NCBI GenBank assembly: GCA_905235065.1
Contig: CAJOJR010000010.1
Coordinates: 1 to 43,073, forward strand
Origin: an uncultured Bacilli bacterium
GTDB lineage: Bacteria; Bacillota_I; Bacilli_A; RF39; UBA660
DNA: 43,073 nt
Reading direction: 5' to 3'
Numbering within the stretch: position 1 is the first letter of the stretch; each line of letters begins with the position of its first letter. The position numbers were made by a program, and so were the translations under genes. This document shows, one piece after another, positions 1 to 7,891 of the stretch. The notes under the pieces are model-generated. The model had not been told where the DNA came from, did not search any database, and saw only the letters and a list, made by a program, of their open reading frames with translations.

Positions 1-12
1 TAAACTAATATT

Positions 13-492
13 ATGAGAGTACTTCACACATTAAAACCTATTTTTGATGAAAATTCTAAAATATTAATACTAGGATCTCTTCCTAGTGTTATTTCACGTG
101 AAAAGAATTTTTATTATGCAAATCCTACAAATAGATTTTGGATGATATTAGAAAATATTTTTAATGTTAAATTAAACACACCTGAAGAAAAAGAAAAATT
201 TCTTTTAAAAAATAATATAGCTTTATGGGATGTAATAAAATCTTGTGATATTAAAGGTTCAAGTGATTCATTTATTAAAGATGTAAAAGTTAACAATATA
301 AAGGAAATTATTAAAAATAGCAAAATTAAATATATTTTTTGTACAGGTAAAACATCATATAATTTATTTAATAAATATATAAAAGTAAATATACCAGTTA
401 GTTATTTACCTAGTCCATCAAGTGCAAATGCTAAAATGAAATTAAATGATTTAATAAATGAATATAAAGTTATTAAAAAATATTTAAATTAA
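13..492 (+). CDS. DNA glycosylase, hypoxanthine/uracil superfamily
   Basis: A 159-residue protein of the uracil-DNA glycosylase superfamily, closest in pattern to the family that removes deaminated bases such as hypoxanthine from DNA. The N-terminal motif 'ILGSLPSVISREKNFYYANP' followed by TNRFW matches the GSxPS...FYY..P.NRFW active-site block of that family, and near the C-terminus LPSPSSANA matches the second conserved LPSxSPANA block. The length is normal for the family. No good ribosome binding site is visible before the ATG, although the window begins only 12 bases upstream. It stands before the aquaporin gene in the same direction. The family call is firm; the exact base removed is inferred. 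Confidence 0.88.
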   Translation: MRVLHTLKPIFDENSKILILGSLPSVISREKNFYYANPTNRFWMILENIFNVKLNTPEEKEKFLLKNNIALWDVIKSCDIKGSSDSFIKDVKVNNIKEIIKNSKIKYIFCTGKTSYNLFNKYIKVNIPVSYLPSPSSANAKMKLNDLINEYKVIKKYLN

Positions 493-533
493 TAAAATTT
501 ATTGATAAAATAAAAATAGAAAGGAAAGTGAAT

Positions 534-1193
534 ATGAAAAAATATTTAGCTGAATTTATCGGAACTTTAACACTAGTTTTATTTGGAACAGGAGTTGCAG
601 TGTTATCTGGAAACTTGGTAGCAACTTCATTTGCATTTGGGCTTGCAATTGTTGCTTGTGCCTATGTTATTGGTGATATTTCTGGTTGCCATGTAAATCC
701 TGCTGTTTCATTGAGCATGCTTTTAAGTAAAAAGATGACAGTTAAAGATTTTATCGGATATGTTGTAGCTCAAATTTTAGGTGCATTTGCTGGTTCATTA
801 ATTTTATACTTCATATTAAAAAATTCAAATGTGGGTGTATTAAACTTAGGTGCTAATGGATATGGTGCATTATCTGCTACAAATATTTCAATGTGGGCTG
901 CCCTTGTTACTGAAATAGTTCTAACTTGCATATTTGTTTATACAATACTAGGTGTTACAAGTGATGATAAGAAATCAAATGTTGCTGGTATAGTAATAGG
1001 TTTAACTTTAATGTTTGTTCACTTACTTGGAATAAACTTAACTGGAACTTCTGTTAATCCAGCTCGTAGTTTGGCTCCAGCTGTTATCTTAGGCGGTAAG
1101 GCTTTGTGCCAAGTTTGGGTATTCATAGTTGGACCACTTGTTGGTTCAGTAATCGCAACACTTTTGTTTAAGTTTTTAAATAAAAGAAAATGA
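534..1193 (+). CDS. Aquaporin (MIP family), AqpZ-like
   Basis: A membrane channel of about 220 residues with six hydrophobic helices and the two half-helix signatures HVNPAVS and SVNPARS. The sequence before the second signature (VHLLGINLTGTSVNPARS) keeps the His and Arg that form the narrow filter of water-selective AqpZ channels, which argues for a water channel rather than a glycerol facilitator. I chose the ATG at 534 over the in-frame GTG at 528 because AAGGAAAG at 521-528 is a ribosome binding site correctly spaced for 534. A strong terminator follows at 1204. Water selectivity is inference from motif comparison. Confidence 0.92.
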   Translation: MKKYLAEFIGTLTLVLFGTGVAVLSGNLVATSFAFGLAIVACAYVIGDISGCHVNPAVSLSMLLSKKMTVKDFIGYVVAQILGAFAGSLILYFILKNSNVGVLNLGANGYGALSATNISMWAALVTEIVLTCIFVYTILGVTSDDKKSNVAGIVIGLTLMFVHLLGINLTGTSVNPARSLAPAVILGGKALCQVWVFIVGPLVGSVIATLLFKFLNKRK

Positions 1194-1203
1194 ATTGAGT
1201 AAC

Positions 1204-1238
1204 AAAAAAGAATGACTTGTTCATTCTTTTTTGTTTTT
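1204..1238 (+). terminator. Rho-independent terminator after the aquaporin gene
   Basis: The 12-base arm AAAAAAGAATGA (1204-1215) is perfectly repeated in inverted form at 1221-1232 around a 5-base loop, and T residues follow. It separates the aquaporin gene from the ku operon. Confidence 0.85.
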
Positions 1239-1329
1239 AAAAAGTAACAACAAAAAATTTATTAGTGGTATTAATTATTAAACATAATATTTTTATTATT
1301 TAAGTTAATACTAATACTAGGTGATTTAG

Positions 1330-2073
1330 ATGGCTAATATGCATAGTAATATTTCTTTTGCGCTTGTAGATATTCCTATTATTATGAATCCAATTATTAA
1401 AAACAATGATGCTTCTTTTAATCAAATACATGACAAATGTGGCAAAAGAATATCTTATGTAAAGTATTGTCCTCATTGTAAAAAGAATGTTAAGGAAAAT
1501 GAAATTATCAAAGGATACCAATATGAAGACAATGAATATGTTATTTTTGATAAAGAAGAGTTAAATAAGTTAAAACCGGAAAATGATCATGAAATAGAAA
1601 TAATATCTTTTATTAACATTAAAGATATTGATCCATATTATTTTGAAAAAAGTTATGTACTGGTAAGCACGGGTAAAGGTAAAAGTTATAATTTGTTTTG
1701 TGAAGCTTTAAAGAAAAGTAAATTAGTTGCGTTATGTAAAACAGTTCTTAATGGTAAATTCTATTATTGTATTTTAAGATTTAATAAAAATAATATTATA
1801 ATGACCACTTTATATTTTGAAGAAGAAATAAATATAGAAGATAATGATAAAAATATAGAAGTTAATAATAAAGAATTAGATCTTGCGATGAAATTAATAG
1901 ATAGTTTAAAAGGTAATTTTGAACCATCAAAATATAAAGATGAATATCAAAATAATATTAAAGATGCGATTAATTTAAAATTAGAAGGTAAGACTATTAA
2001 AGGTAAAAAGAAAAAAGATAGAAAGCATATTAATGATTTAATGGAAGCATTAGAAAAGAGTTTGAAAAAATGA
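1330..2073 (+). CDS. ku: Ku protein, non-homologous end joining
   Basis: A 247-residue bacterial Ku homodimer subunit that binds DNA double-strand ends and recruits the ligase. The start (ANMHSNISFALVDIPI) follows the usual Ku opening 'xWxGxISFGLVxIPV'. The region HDKCGKRISYVKYCPHC resembles the conserved Ku motif with a Cys-x2-Cys pair. The Lys-rich tail is typical of bacterial Ku. AGGTGA at 1319-1324 is the ribosome binding site. The stop codon overlaps the start of the ligase gene (ATGA, 2070-2073), so translation is probably coupled. It is the first gene of a three-gene NHEJ operon. Confidence 0.93.
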   Translation: MANMHSNISFALVDIPIIMNPIIKNNDASFNQIHDKCGKRISYVKYCPHCKKNVKENEIIKGYQYEDNEYVIFDKEELNKLKPENDHEIEIISFINIKDIDPYYFEKSYVLVSTGKGKSYNLFCEALKKSKLVALCKTVLNGKFYYCILRFNKNNIIMTTLYFEEEINIEDNDKNIEVNNKELDLAMKLIDSLKGNFEPSKYKDEYQNNIKDAINLKLEGKTIKGKKKKDRKHINDLMEALEKSLKK

Positions 2074-2954
2074 GTATATGGACTAATAGAGATTTTAAAC
2101 CTATGCTTTTAAAACAAATATATAAACCTTTTAATGATAAAGATTTTATTTATGAAATAAAATTTGATGGACATAGAGCTTTAATATTTGTAAATAATAA
2201 GAGTATTTTAATACAAAGTAGAAATAGAAAAGATGTAACTTATTTATATCCGGAACTTAAAAGTATTAAAGAGTTAGTGAATAAAAATGTTATATTTGAT
2301 GGTGAAATAATTTGTGAGAGTGATGGTAAACCATCTTTTAGAAACCTTCAAAAAAGAAGTCATTTAAAGAATAAAACTCAAATAAAAAAAGAAATGATGA
2401 ATAATCCAGTAAAGTTTATAGTATTTGATATTTTATATGAGAATAAGGATATAACTAATTTGAGTTTAATTAAAAGAAAAGAAATACTTAGTAAATATAA
2501 AGATACTGATGTATTTATTAAATCTAAATACATAGAAGAAAAGGGAATCGAACTATTTAAAAAAATTAAAAAACTTAATTTAGAGGGAATAGTTTGTAAA
2601 GATATAAATGGAAAGTATCATATAAACAAAAGAACTTATGATTTTATTAAGATAAAAAACATTGAAAGGGATGAATTTTATATTGGAGGTTATGTTGAAA
2701 ATAAAAATAATACAGTTTCTTTATTGTTGGGTGAATATAATAAAGATAAATTTATGTATGCTGGTAAAGTTATTATGAATAAGGATAAAAAATTATATAA
2801 GAAAATAAAATCCAAACGAAAAAGTAAAAATTATTTTATTGATTATAAAAAAGAAGGGATTTTTATTAAACCAGAATTAACATGTTTTGTAGAATATCAA
2901 GAAAGGACAAAGTCTAATCATTTAAGGCACTCTATATATAAAGATTATGAATAA
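2070..2954 (+). CDS. ATP-dependent DNA ligase, LigD ligase-domain type, stand-alone
   Basis: A 294-residue ATP-dependent DNA ligase. The adenylated lysine is Lys31 in EIKFDGHR (motif I). FIVFDILYE, EGIVCKD and FIKIKN correspond to motifs III, IV and V, and the C-terminal part is the OB-fold. It matches the ligase module of LigD but has no polymerase or phosphoesterase module, which are encoded by the next gene instead. It overlaps ku by 4 bases and the next gene by 8, so the three products are likely made together and work as one repair complex on chromosomal breaks. Confidence 0.93.
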   Translation: MSIWTNRDFKPMLLKQIYKPFNDKDFIYEIKFDGHRALIFVNNKSILIQSRNRKDVTYLYPELKSIKELVNKNVIFDGEIICESDGKPSFRNLQKRSHLKNKTQIKKEMMNNPVKFIVFDILYENKDITNLSLIKRKEILSKYKDTDVFIKSKYIEEKGIELFKKIKKLNLEGIVCKDINGKYHINKRTYDFIKIKNIERDEFYIGGYVENKNNTVSLLLGEYNKDKFMYAGKVIMNKDKKLYKKIKSKRKSKNYFIDYKKEGIFIKPELTCFVEYQERTKSNHLRHSIYKDYE

Positions 2955-4293
2955 TTTAAAAGAATATAATAAAAAAAGAAATTTTAATAAAACTAAAGAG
3001 CCAAAAGGGAAAAAAATTAAATCTAATAAAAAGAATTTGAAATATGTCGTACAGCATCATTTGGCTAGAAAGGATCATTATGATTTAAGACTTGAATGGA
3101 ATGGAGTATATGTTAGTTTTGCGATTCCTAAGGGACCATCTTTTAATCCCAAAGACAAAAGACTTGCGGTACATGTTGAAGATCATCCGATAAGTTATGG
3201 AAATTTTGAGGGAATTATAGGAAAAGGACAATATGGAGCGGGAACTGTAATGCTTTGGGATAAAGGTTATTGGTATCCAACACATAATCCCGATTTTGAA
3301 ACGTTAGTAAAATTTGAATTAGATGGAGAAAGATTAAAAGGCAAGTGGTCATTAATTAAATTTAAAGATGATAATTATTTGTTAATAAAAGAAAATGATA
3401 AATACAAAAAGAGTAGTAATGGAATTAGTAAATTTAAAACAAGTATTAAGACTCATAGAACTTTTGATGAGATAGAAGAAGGTATAGAGAAAATAGAAAT
3501 CACCAATCCGGATAAGATAATATTTCCTAAAAGTAAAATAACTAAAGGGAATATAGTGGAGTATTATAAAAAAGTAAGTAAAAGAATGTTTAAATTTTTA
3601 AATAATAGATTAATAAGTACGGTAAGAGCTCCACAAGGAATTAATGATGAAATATTCTTTATGAAACATTTAAATACTGAATCTAAAAATTTGAGTAAAA
3701 AGAAAATCAAAGGCGAAGATTATTATTATATTAAAAATGAAAACGGAATAATTGATGAAGTCCAAATGAACAGTTATGAATTTCATATTTGGGGAAGTCC
3801 TCAAAATGATATAAATCATCCTGACTTATTGGTATTTGATTTTGATCCTGATGAAAAATTATCTTTAAAAAAATTAAGAAATGGTGTTAAAGATTTAAAA
3901 AAAATATTAGATAAATTAAAACTTAAAAGTTATTTGAAAACTAGTGGTGGTAAGGGATATCATGTTTTTATTCCTTTAAAAACTTCTTCATGGAAAGAAA
4001 CAGAGAGTATTGCCAAAAATATTAGTGAGTTAATGATTCAAAATAATCCAAATAAATATACAACCAATATGAGAATGAATAAAAGAGAAGGCAAAATATT
4101 TATAGATTATTTTAGAAATAAAAAAAGCGCTACTAGTGTATGCCCATATTCAATGAGATTAAAAGAATCGGGAACTGTATCCTGTCCAATTTCTTGGAGT
4201 GAATTAGATAAAATAAAACCCAAAGATATAACTATTAAAAATATAGATAAAAGATTAAAAAAGAAAGATCCATGGAATAATTTTTATGATTAA
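2947..4293 (+). CDS. LigD-type phosphoesterase-polymerase fusion
   Basis: A 448-residue protein carrying the other two LigD modules. Residues about 30-170 are the 3'-phosphoesterase: His38, His44 and Asp46 in QHHLARKDHYDLRLE and His76 in VHVEDHP match its catalytic ligands. Residues about 185-448 are the primase-like polymerase: DFDPD with Asp298 and Asp300, SGGKGYH at 333-339 and a third Asp at 387 (FIDY). In classical LigD these are fused to the ligase; here the ligase is the preceding gene with an 8-base overlap. It would clean and fill broken ends before sealing. All key residues appear intact. Confidence 0.93.
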   Translation: MNNLKEYNKKRNFNKTKEPKGKKIKSNKKNLKYVVQHHLARKDHYDLRLEWNGVYVSFAIPKGPSFNPKDKRLAVHVEDHPISYGNFEGIIGKGQYGAGTVMLWDKGYWYPTHNPDFETLVKFELDGERLKGKWSLIKFKDDNYLLIKENDKYKKSSNGISKFKTSIKTHRTFDEIEEGIEKIEITNPDKIIFPKSKITKGNIVEYYKKVSKRMFKFLNNRLISTVRAPQGINDEIFFMKHLNTESKNLSKKKIKGEDYYYIKNENGIIDEVQMNSYEFHIWGSPQNDINHPDLLVFDFDPDEKLSLKKLRNGVKDLKKILDKLKLKSYLKTSGGKGYHVFIPLKTSSWKETESIAKNISELMIQNNPNKYTTNMRMNKREGKIFIDYFRNKKSATSVCPYSMRLKESGTVSCPISWSELDKIKPKDITIKNIDKRLKKKDPWNNFYD

Positions 4294-4307
4294 TCATAAA
4301 ATATATT

Positions 4308-4862
4308 ATGAAAATTTTTATAATAGGATTTTTCTTTGTGTCTTTAATAGGTACGTTTTTACATTTCTTATATGATATTAGTAATCATAATAAAATCGTT
4401 GGAGTGTTTTCTGCAGTTAATGAAAGTGTTTGGGAGCATATAAAACTTGCACTAACTCCTACTTTTATTTATTCATTAGTTGATGGATATTTTTATGGAT
4501 ATTATGATAACTATTTTTTTGCTAAATTAATAAGTGTTTTATCAATAATAATAGTGATGCCATTATTATTTTATGGCTCTAAATTATTTTTAAAAAAACA
4601 CATAACTATAATAAATATATTAATATTTTTTATAACTGTTTTTATAAGTGAACTATTGATGTATAGGTTATTATTTATAAATCTAATATCATATTTAGTT
4701 AAATATATATCACTAGTATTATTATTTATTGTATTTGGTTGTTATTTATTATTAACAGTATTTCCAATTGAAAGCATTATATTTAAAGATCCAATAACTA
4801 AAAAGTATGGATTTGATGGTCATAAATTTATAAGAAAACTTTTTGTATTTAAAAAGTTTTAG
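4308..4862 (+). CDS. Integral membrane protein of unknown function (DUF6512-like)
   Basis: A 184-residue protein with about five hydrophobic segments and a short polar patch (NHNKIVGVFSAVNESVWEHI) after the first. The pattern of an early FxHFLYD and 'VNESVWEHIK' recalls the DUF6512 family of small Firmicutes membrane proteins, but I cannot verify this. It starts 14 bases after the NHEJ operon with no clear ribosome binding site, so it may be cotranscribed with it. A terminator begins at its stop codon. The function is unknown. Confidence 0.7.
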   Translation: MKIFIIGFFFVSLIGTFLHFLYDISNHNKIVGVFSAVNESVWEHIKLALTPTFIYSLVDGYFYGYYDNYFFAKLISVLSIIIVMPLLFYGSKLFLKKHITIINILIFFITVFISELLMYRLLFINLISYLVKYISLVLLFIVFGCYLLLTVFPIESIIFKDPITKKYGFDGHKFIRKLFVFKKF

Positions 4863-4884
4863 AAGACTAAAGTCTTCTTTTTTA
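4861..4884 (+). terminator. Rho-independent terminator
   Basis: AGAAGACT (4861-4868) and AGTCTTCT (4871-4878) form an 8-base stem followed by a run of T. It ends the NHEJ/membrane-protein transcript and overlaps the upstream stop codon. Confidence 0.8.
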
Positions 4885-4948
4885 AGTTTTATTCTTTTAA
4901 TTTAAATATAAATTTAGTATAATGTATATAGAATAAGAAGGTGAGTAT

Positions 4949-7258
4949 ATGACTAATATTTCAAAATCGGAGATAGATTTATTAAATAAATATTTTAGAG
5001 CAGCTAATTATGTTTCTGCTTGCCAGCTTTATTTACTTGATAATCCTTTATTAAAAAGAAAACTAGAAATAACCGATATTAAAAATAAAATTGTTGGTCA
5101 CTGGGGAACTGTACCTGGTCAAAACTTTGTTTATACTCATTTAAATAGAATTGTTAAAAAATATAATTTAAATATATTATATATTTCTGGACCTGGTCAT
5201 GGGGGAAATGCAACTGTTGCGAATGATTATTTAGATGGTTCTTATACAGAAATATATCCTAATATCACTGAGGATGAGGAAGGACTTAAAAAGTTATTTA
5301 AACAATTTAGTTTTCCAAAAGGAATATCTTCTCACGCTGCACCAGAAACACCTGGTAGTATAAATGAAGGAGGAGAACTTGGATATTCACTTTCACATGC
5401 TTATGGAGCAGTTCTTGATAATCCTAATTTAATAGTTGCTTGTGTCGTGGGTGATGGTGAAGCAGAAACTGGACCACTTGCGACTTCTTGGCATGGTAAT
5501 AAATTTATAAATCCTTCAACTGATGGAGTTGTTTTACCAATATTACATTTAAATGGTTATAAGATTGCCAATCCAACAATTCTTGGAAGAATGACTGATG
5601 AAGAGTTAAATTATTATTTTAAATCTCTTGGATATAAACCTTATTTTGTTGAAGGTAGAGAACCGCTTGTAATGCATAAAAAGATGGCAACAATAATGGA
5701 TAAAATTGTTAATGACATTGCTAGAATTAAAAGAAAGAATATCATTAATGAATGGCCAATTATTATTTTAAGAACTCCTAAAGGATGGACATGTCCTAAA
5801 ATGGTTGATGGTGAAAAAGTAGAAAATAGTTTTAGGTCTCATCAAGTACCTGTAAACAAGTATAATATAAGAGTTTTGGAACGCTGGTTGAAAAGTTATA
5901 AACCTGATGAATTATTTGATGAAAATGGAACGCTTAATAAAGAAATAAAAAGTATTCTTCCAGCTGGAAATAAAAGAATAGGATTAAATCCTAGTGCTAA
6001 TGGAGGACTTTTATTAAAAGAATTAAACATTCCTGATTTAAAGGATTATGAATTTAAATTTACTAGACGTGGAAACACTCAGGCTAGTGATATGTATAAT
6101 TTGGGAAAATACATAAAAGATTTAATGAAATTGAACAAAAATAATTACATGATTTTTGGACCAGATGAAGCTCTTTCTAATAGACTTAATCAAGTATTTG
6201 AAAAAAACACAAGAAAATGGAACTATAGGACTTTTATGAATGATGAACTTATGAGTCCGACTGGTAGAGTGATGGATGCAATGCTATCTGAGCATATGTG
6301 TGAAGGTATGCTTGAAGGTTATATTCTTACTGGAAGGCACGGTATGTTTAATAGCTATGAAGCATTTGTTAGAATAGTTGATTCAATGGCATCTCAACAC
6401 GCTAAATGGTTAAAAGTGTGCTCTGAGCTTCCTTGGAGAAAAGATATATCATCTTTAAACTATATTCTTACTTCCCACTGCTGGCAGCAAGATCATAATG
6501 GATTTACTCATCAAGACCCAGGCTTCTTAAATCATTTAGTTACTAAAAAATCAGATATAGTTAGATTTTATCTTCCATTTGATACTAATACTTTACTTTC
6601 TTGTTATGATCATGTGGTTCAAACTAAAAACTATATAAATGTAATAGTTGCATCTAAACATTTTAGACCACAATGGATGAGAATGGATGAAGCAATAAAA
6701 CATTGCAAAAAAGGAATTGATATATTAAAATGGGCAAGTGATGAAGGAAGACCTAATATAATACTTGCTTGTGCTGGAGATACTCCAACTTTAGAAGTCC
6801 TTGCTGCTAAATCTATACTTAAAAACAAATTACCTAAATTAAAAGTTAGAGTAGTAAATTGTGTTGACTTATTTAAATTGGAGACACCTAAAAATCATCC
6901 ACATGGTTTGAGTAATAAAGAATATAATAAGTTATTTCCTAAGAGTGTTCCAGTAATATTTAACTTCCATGGATATCCTAGCTTAATACATGAACTTACT
7001 TATAATAGGGATAATCACGATAAAATACATGTAAGAGGTTATATAGAAGAAGGCACAATAACAACACCATTTGATATGAGAGTTCAAAATAAAATAGATA
7101 GATATCATTTAATTATTGATGCAATTAAATATTCTAAAATTAAAGATGCTGAAGATGTTATTAAATATTGTGAAAAGATGTTAAAAAAACATAATAAGTA
7201 CATAGGTGAATATGGAAAAGATATAGAAGAAGTAGAAAACTGGAAATGGAAGAATTGA
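4949..7258 (+). CDS. xfp: Xylulose-5-phosphate/fructose-6-phosphate phosphoketolase
   Basis: A 769-residue thiamine-diphosphate enzyme that splits xylulose-5-P or fructose-6-P with phosphate to give acetyl-phosphate plus glyceraldehyde-3-P or erythrose-4-P. Diagnostic blocks are GHWGTVPGQNF, ISGPGHGGNA, the ThDP/Mg motif GDGEAETGPLATSWHGNKF, and HLNGYKIANPT; the length is normal. It is preceded by a -10 TATAAT at 4918-4923 and GAAGGTGA before the ATG, and stands alone. With acetate kinase (24241) the cell can convert acetyl-phosphate to acetate and ATP, bypassing pyruvate. The TGA stop lies inside a promoter for the antisense RNA downstream. Confidence 0.96.
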   Translation: MTNISKSEIDLLNKYFRAANYVSACQLYLLDNPLLKRKLEITDIKNKIVGHWGTVPGQNFVYTHLNRIVKKYNLNILYISGPGHGGNATVANDYLDGSYTEIYPNITEDEEGLKKLFKQFSFPKGISSHAAPETPGSINEGGELGYSLSHAYGAVLDNPNLIVACVVGDGEAETGPLATSWHGNKFINPSTDGVVLPILHLNGYKIANPTILGRMTDEELNYYFKSLGYKPYFVEGREPLVMHKKMATIMDKIVNDIARIKRKNIINEWPIIILRTPKGWTCPKMVDGEKVENSFRSHQVPVNKYNIRVLERWLKSYKPDELFDENGTLNKEIKSILPAGNKRIGLNPSANGGLLLKELNIPDLKDYEFKFTRRGNTQASDMYNLGKYIKDLMKLNKNNYMIFGPDEALSNRLNQVFEKNTRKWNYRTFMNDELMSPTGRVMDAMLSEHMCEGMLEGYILTGRHGMFNSYEAFVRIVDSMASQHAKWLKVCSELPWRKDISSLNYILTSHCWQQDHNGFTHQDPGFLNHLVTKKSDIVRFYLPFDTNTLLSCYDHVVQTKNYINVIVASKHFRPQWMRMDEAIKHCKKGIDILKWASDEGRPNIILACAGDTPTLEVLAAKSILKNKLPKLKVRVVNCVDLFKLETPKNHPHGLSNKEYNKLFPKSVPVIFNFHGYPSLIHELTYNRDNHDKIHVRGYIEEGTITTPFDMRVQNKIDRYHLIIDAIKYSKIKDAEDVIKYCEKMLKKHNKYIGEYGKDIEEVENWKWKN

Positions 7259-7283
7259 AATAAGTAGTAATTTATGATACAAT
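7255..7283 (+). promoter_or_regulatory. Promoter of the putative antitoxin RNA
   Basis: TTGAAA at 7255-7260, a 17-base spacer and TACAAT at 7278-7283 form a near-consensus sigma-A promoter that overlaps the xfp stop codon. It fires towards a transcript with no protein gene, ending at the terminator at 7357-7394. Confidence 0.65.
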
Positions 7284-7311
7284 GTATTTGCTGAAGGAAA
7301 CTTCATATAAT

Positions 7312-7343
7312 AAAAAAGGGCACACCTTAAAGAATAGGTGCGC
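7312..7343 (-). terminator. Terminator of the putative toxin mRNA
   Basis: Read on the - strand, GCGCACCT (7343-7336) and AGGTGTGC (7327-7320) form a stem with one mismatch, followed by CC and a run of T (7317-7312). It would end a - strand transcript coming from the 26-aa peptide gene. Confidence 0.65.
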
Positions 7344-7354
7344 TCATTTCTGGA

Positions 7355-7376
7355 CACACACTAGCCCTTGTTAAGG
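7355..7376 (+). repeat. Direct repeat, copy 1 (antitoxin RNA side)
   Basis: 22 bases beginning CACACACTA and ending TTAAGG, 18 identical to 7506-7527. It lies in the terminator stem of the putative antisense RNA. Confidence 0.7.
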
Positions 7377-7394
7377 CTAGTGTGCTTTTTATTT
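7357..7394 (+). terminator. Terminator of the putative antitoxin RNA
   Basis: CACACTAGCC (7357-7366) pairs perfectly with GGCTAGTGTG (7375-7384) around an 8-base loop, and CTTTTTATTT follows. It is a strong + strand terminator in the overlap between the two convergent transcripts. Confidence 0.8.
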
Positions 7395-7469
7395 AAATAT
7401 CAATGCTATAAACAAAGATACAAACAAGAGGATAATAATGAAAAAATAAGATTTCTCTCGTTTAGTCAT
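7389..7469 (-). CDS. Small hydrophobic peptide, putative type I toxin
   Basis: A 26-residue peptide: a short basic head (MTKREKSYF) followed by one continuous hydrophobic helix and a terminal Lys, the plan of Fst/TxpA-like membrane toxins. A very strong ribosome binding site (AAGGGGGTG, 7484-7476 on this strand) precedes the ATG, but CCTTAAAA (7481-7488) and TTTTAAGG (7496-7503) form a perfect 8-bp stem that would sequester it. A second homologous peptide lies at 12948-13028 with 19 of 26 residues identical. Coding potential is supported by that conservation; toxicity is inference from architecture. Confidence 0.68.
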   Translation of the reverse strand: MTKREKSYFFIIILLFVSLFIALIFK

Positions 7470-7480
7470 GCATATCACCC

Positions 7481-7503
7481 CCTTAAAATTTATAGTTTTA
7501 AGG
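7481..7503 (-). promoter_or_regulatory. Hairpin sequestering the toxin ribosome binding site
   Basis: CCTTAAAA at 7481-7488 is the exact inverse complement of TTTTAAGG at 7496-7503, with a 7-base loop. In the - strand mRNA the 3' arm is part of the AAGGGGG ribosome binding site. Fst-type mRNAs use a comparable upstream helix to limit translation. Confidence 0.6.
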
Positions 7504-7505
7504 AG

Positions 7506-7527
7506 CACACACTAACCTCTATTAAGG
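7506..7527 (+). repeat. Direct repeat, copy 2 (toxin mRNA leader side)
   Basis: 22 bases beginning CACACACTA and ending TTAAGG, in the same orientation as 7355-7376 but transcribed from the opposite strand in the toxin mRNA leader. This makes the two RNAs complementary here, as with the DRa/DRb repeats of par loci. Confidence 0.7.
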
Positions 7528-7698
7528 TATGTCTAAATGATATTGTCACATTAAAAATAGTGAATCAAATGAGTGGATTTTTAATTTTATTATTTTAAAA
7601 ATCTTATTTAGGTATAGCAATTTTTAAAATATTTAACATTAAATAATATGTAAAAATAAATTTTATATTTAAATTCATAAATTTAAGATAGTTAATAA

Positions 7699-7727
7699 TT
7701 GACAAACATATAATAAAAACGTATAAT
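7699..7727 (+). promoter_or_regulatory. Promoter of the aspS-serS operon
   Basis: A perfect TTGACA at 7699-7704, a 17-base spacer and a perfect TATAAT at 7722-7727. Transcription would begin near 7734, which fixes the 5' end of the T-box leader. Between the toxin mRNA start (about 7550) and this promoter I see only AT-rich sequence. Confidence 0.85.
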
Positions 7728-7733
7728 TTATAT

Positions 7734-7873
7734 CGTAATTTACTTACTCTTAGTGACAAAGAAGTAGCGAAAAGTAGATAGCAGGTCTGCTATAAAGACA
7801 TTAAAGAGCATAGAAATCTATGAAATTAGGTGGCACCGCGAAAATATTCGTCCTAATGATATAGATTTTTTTT
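7734..7873 (+). promoter_or_regulatory. T-box riboswitch leader of aspS-serS, unusually short
   Basis: The universal T-box sequence AGGTGGCACCGCG lies at 7828-7840 with its antiterminator partner CGTCCT at 7849-7854. The competing terminator pairs AAATCTAT...ATTAGG (7814-7830) with CCTAAT...ATAGATTT (7852-7867) and ends in a T run. A perfect hairpin TAGCAG-GT-CTGCTA precedes it. Uncharged tRNA would favour antitermination and expression of the synthetases. From the promoter the leader is only about 140 nt, so stem I must be much reduced. GAC (Asp) at 7755-7757 is my best guess for the specifier codon; AGT (Ser) overlaps it. Confidence 0.88.
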
Positions 7874-7891
7874 GTTTTAAAAGGAGGAAAA

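Larger units (their letters stand above)
7290..7394 (+). ncRNA. Putative antisense antitoxin RNA (type I TA)
   Basis: The transcript predicted from the promoter at 7255 to the terminator at 7385-7394 is about 105 nt and holds no plausible ORF. It would carry a small 5' hairpin (TGAAGGAAACTTCA, 7292-7305), a second hairpin (7320-7343) and a terminator stem whose sequence at 7355-7376 is 18 of 22 identical to 7506-7527. Because 7506-7527 is transcribed from the other strand in the toxin mRNA leader, this RNA can pair with the toxin mRNA 5' region as well as with its overlapping 3' end. This is the arrangement of Fst/par systems. The RNA itself is inferred; only its sequence signals are seen. 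Confidence 0.6.

Noticed and set aside
7368-7598. 76-codon + strand frame across the toxin-antitoxin region
   Set aside because: It runs through both hairpins and repeats, has no ribosome binding site and reads as low-complexity; the opposite-strand peptide with a strong site and a homologue is the better explanation.
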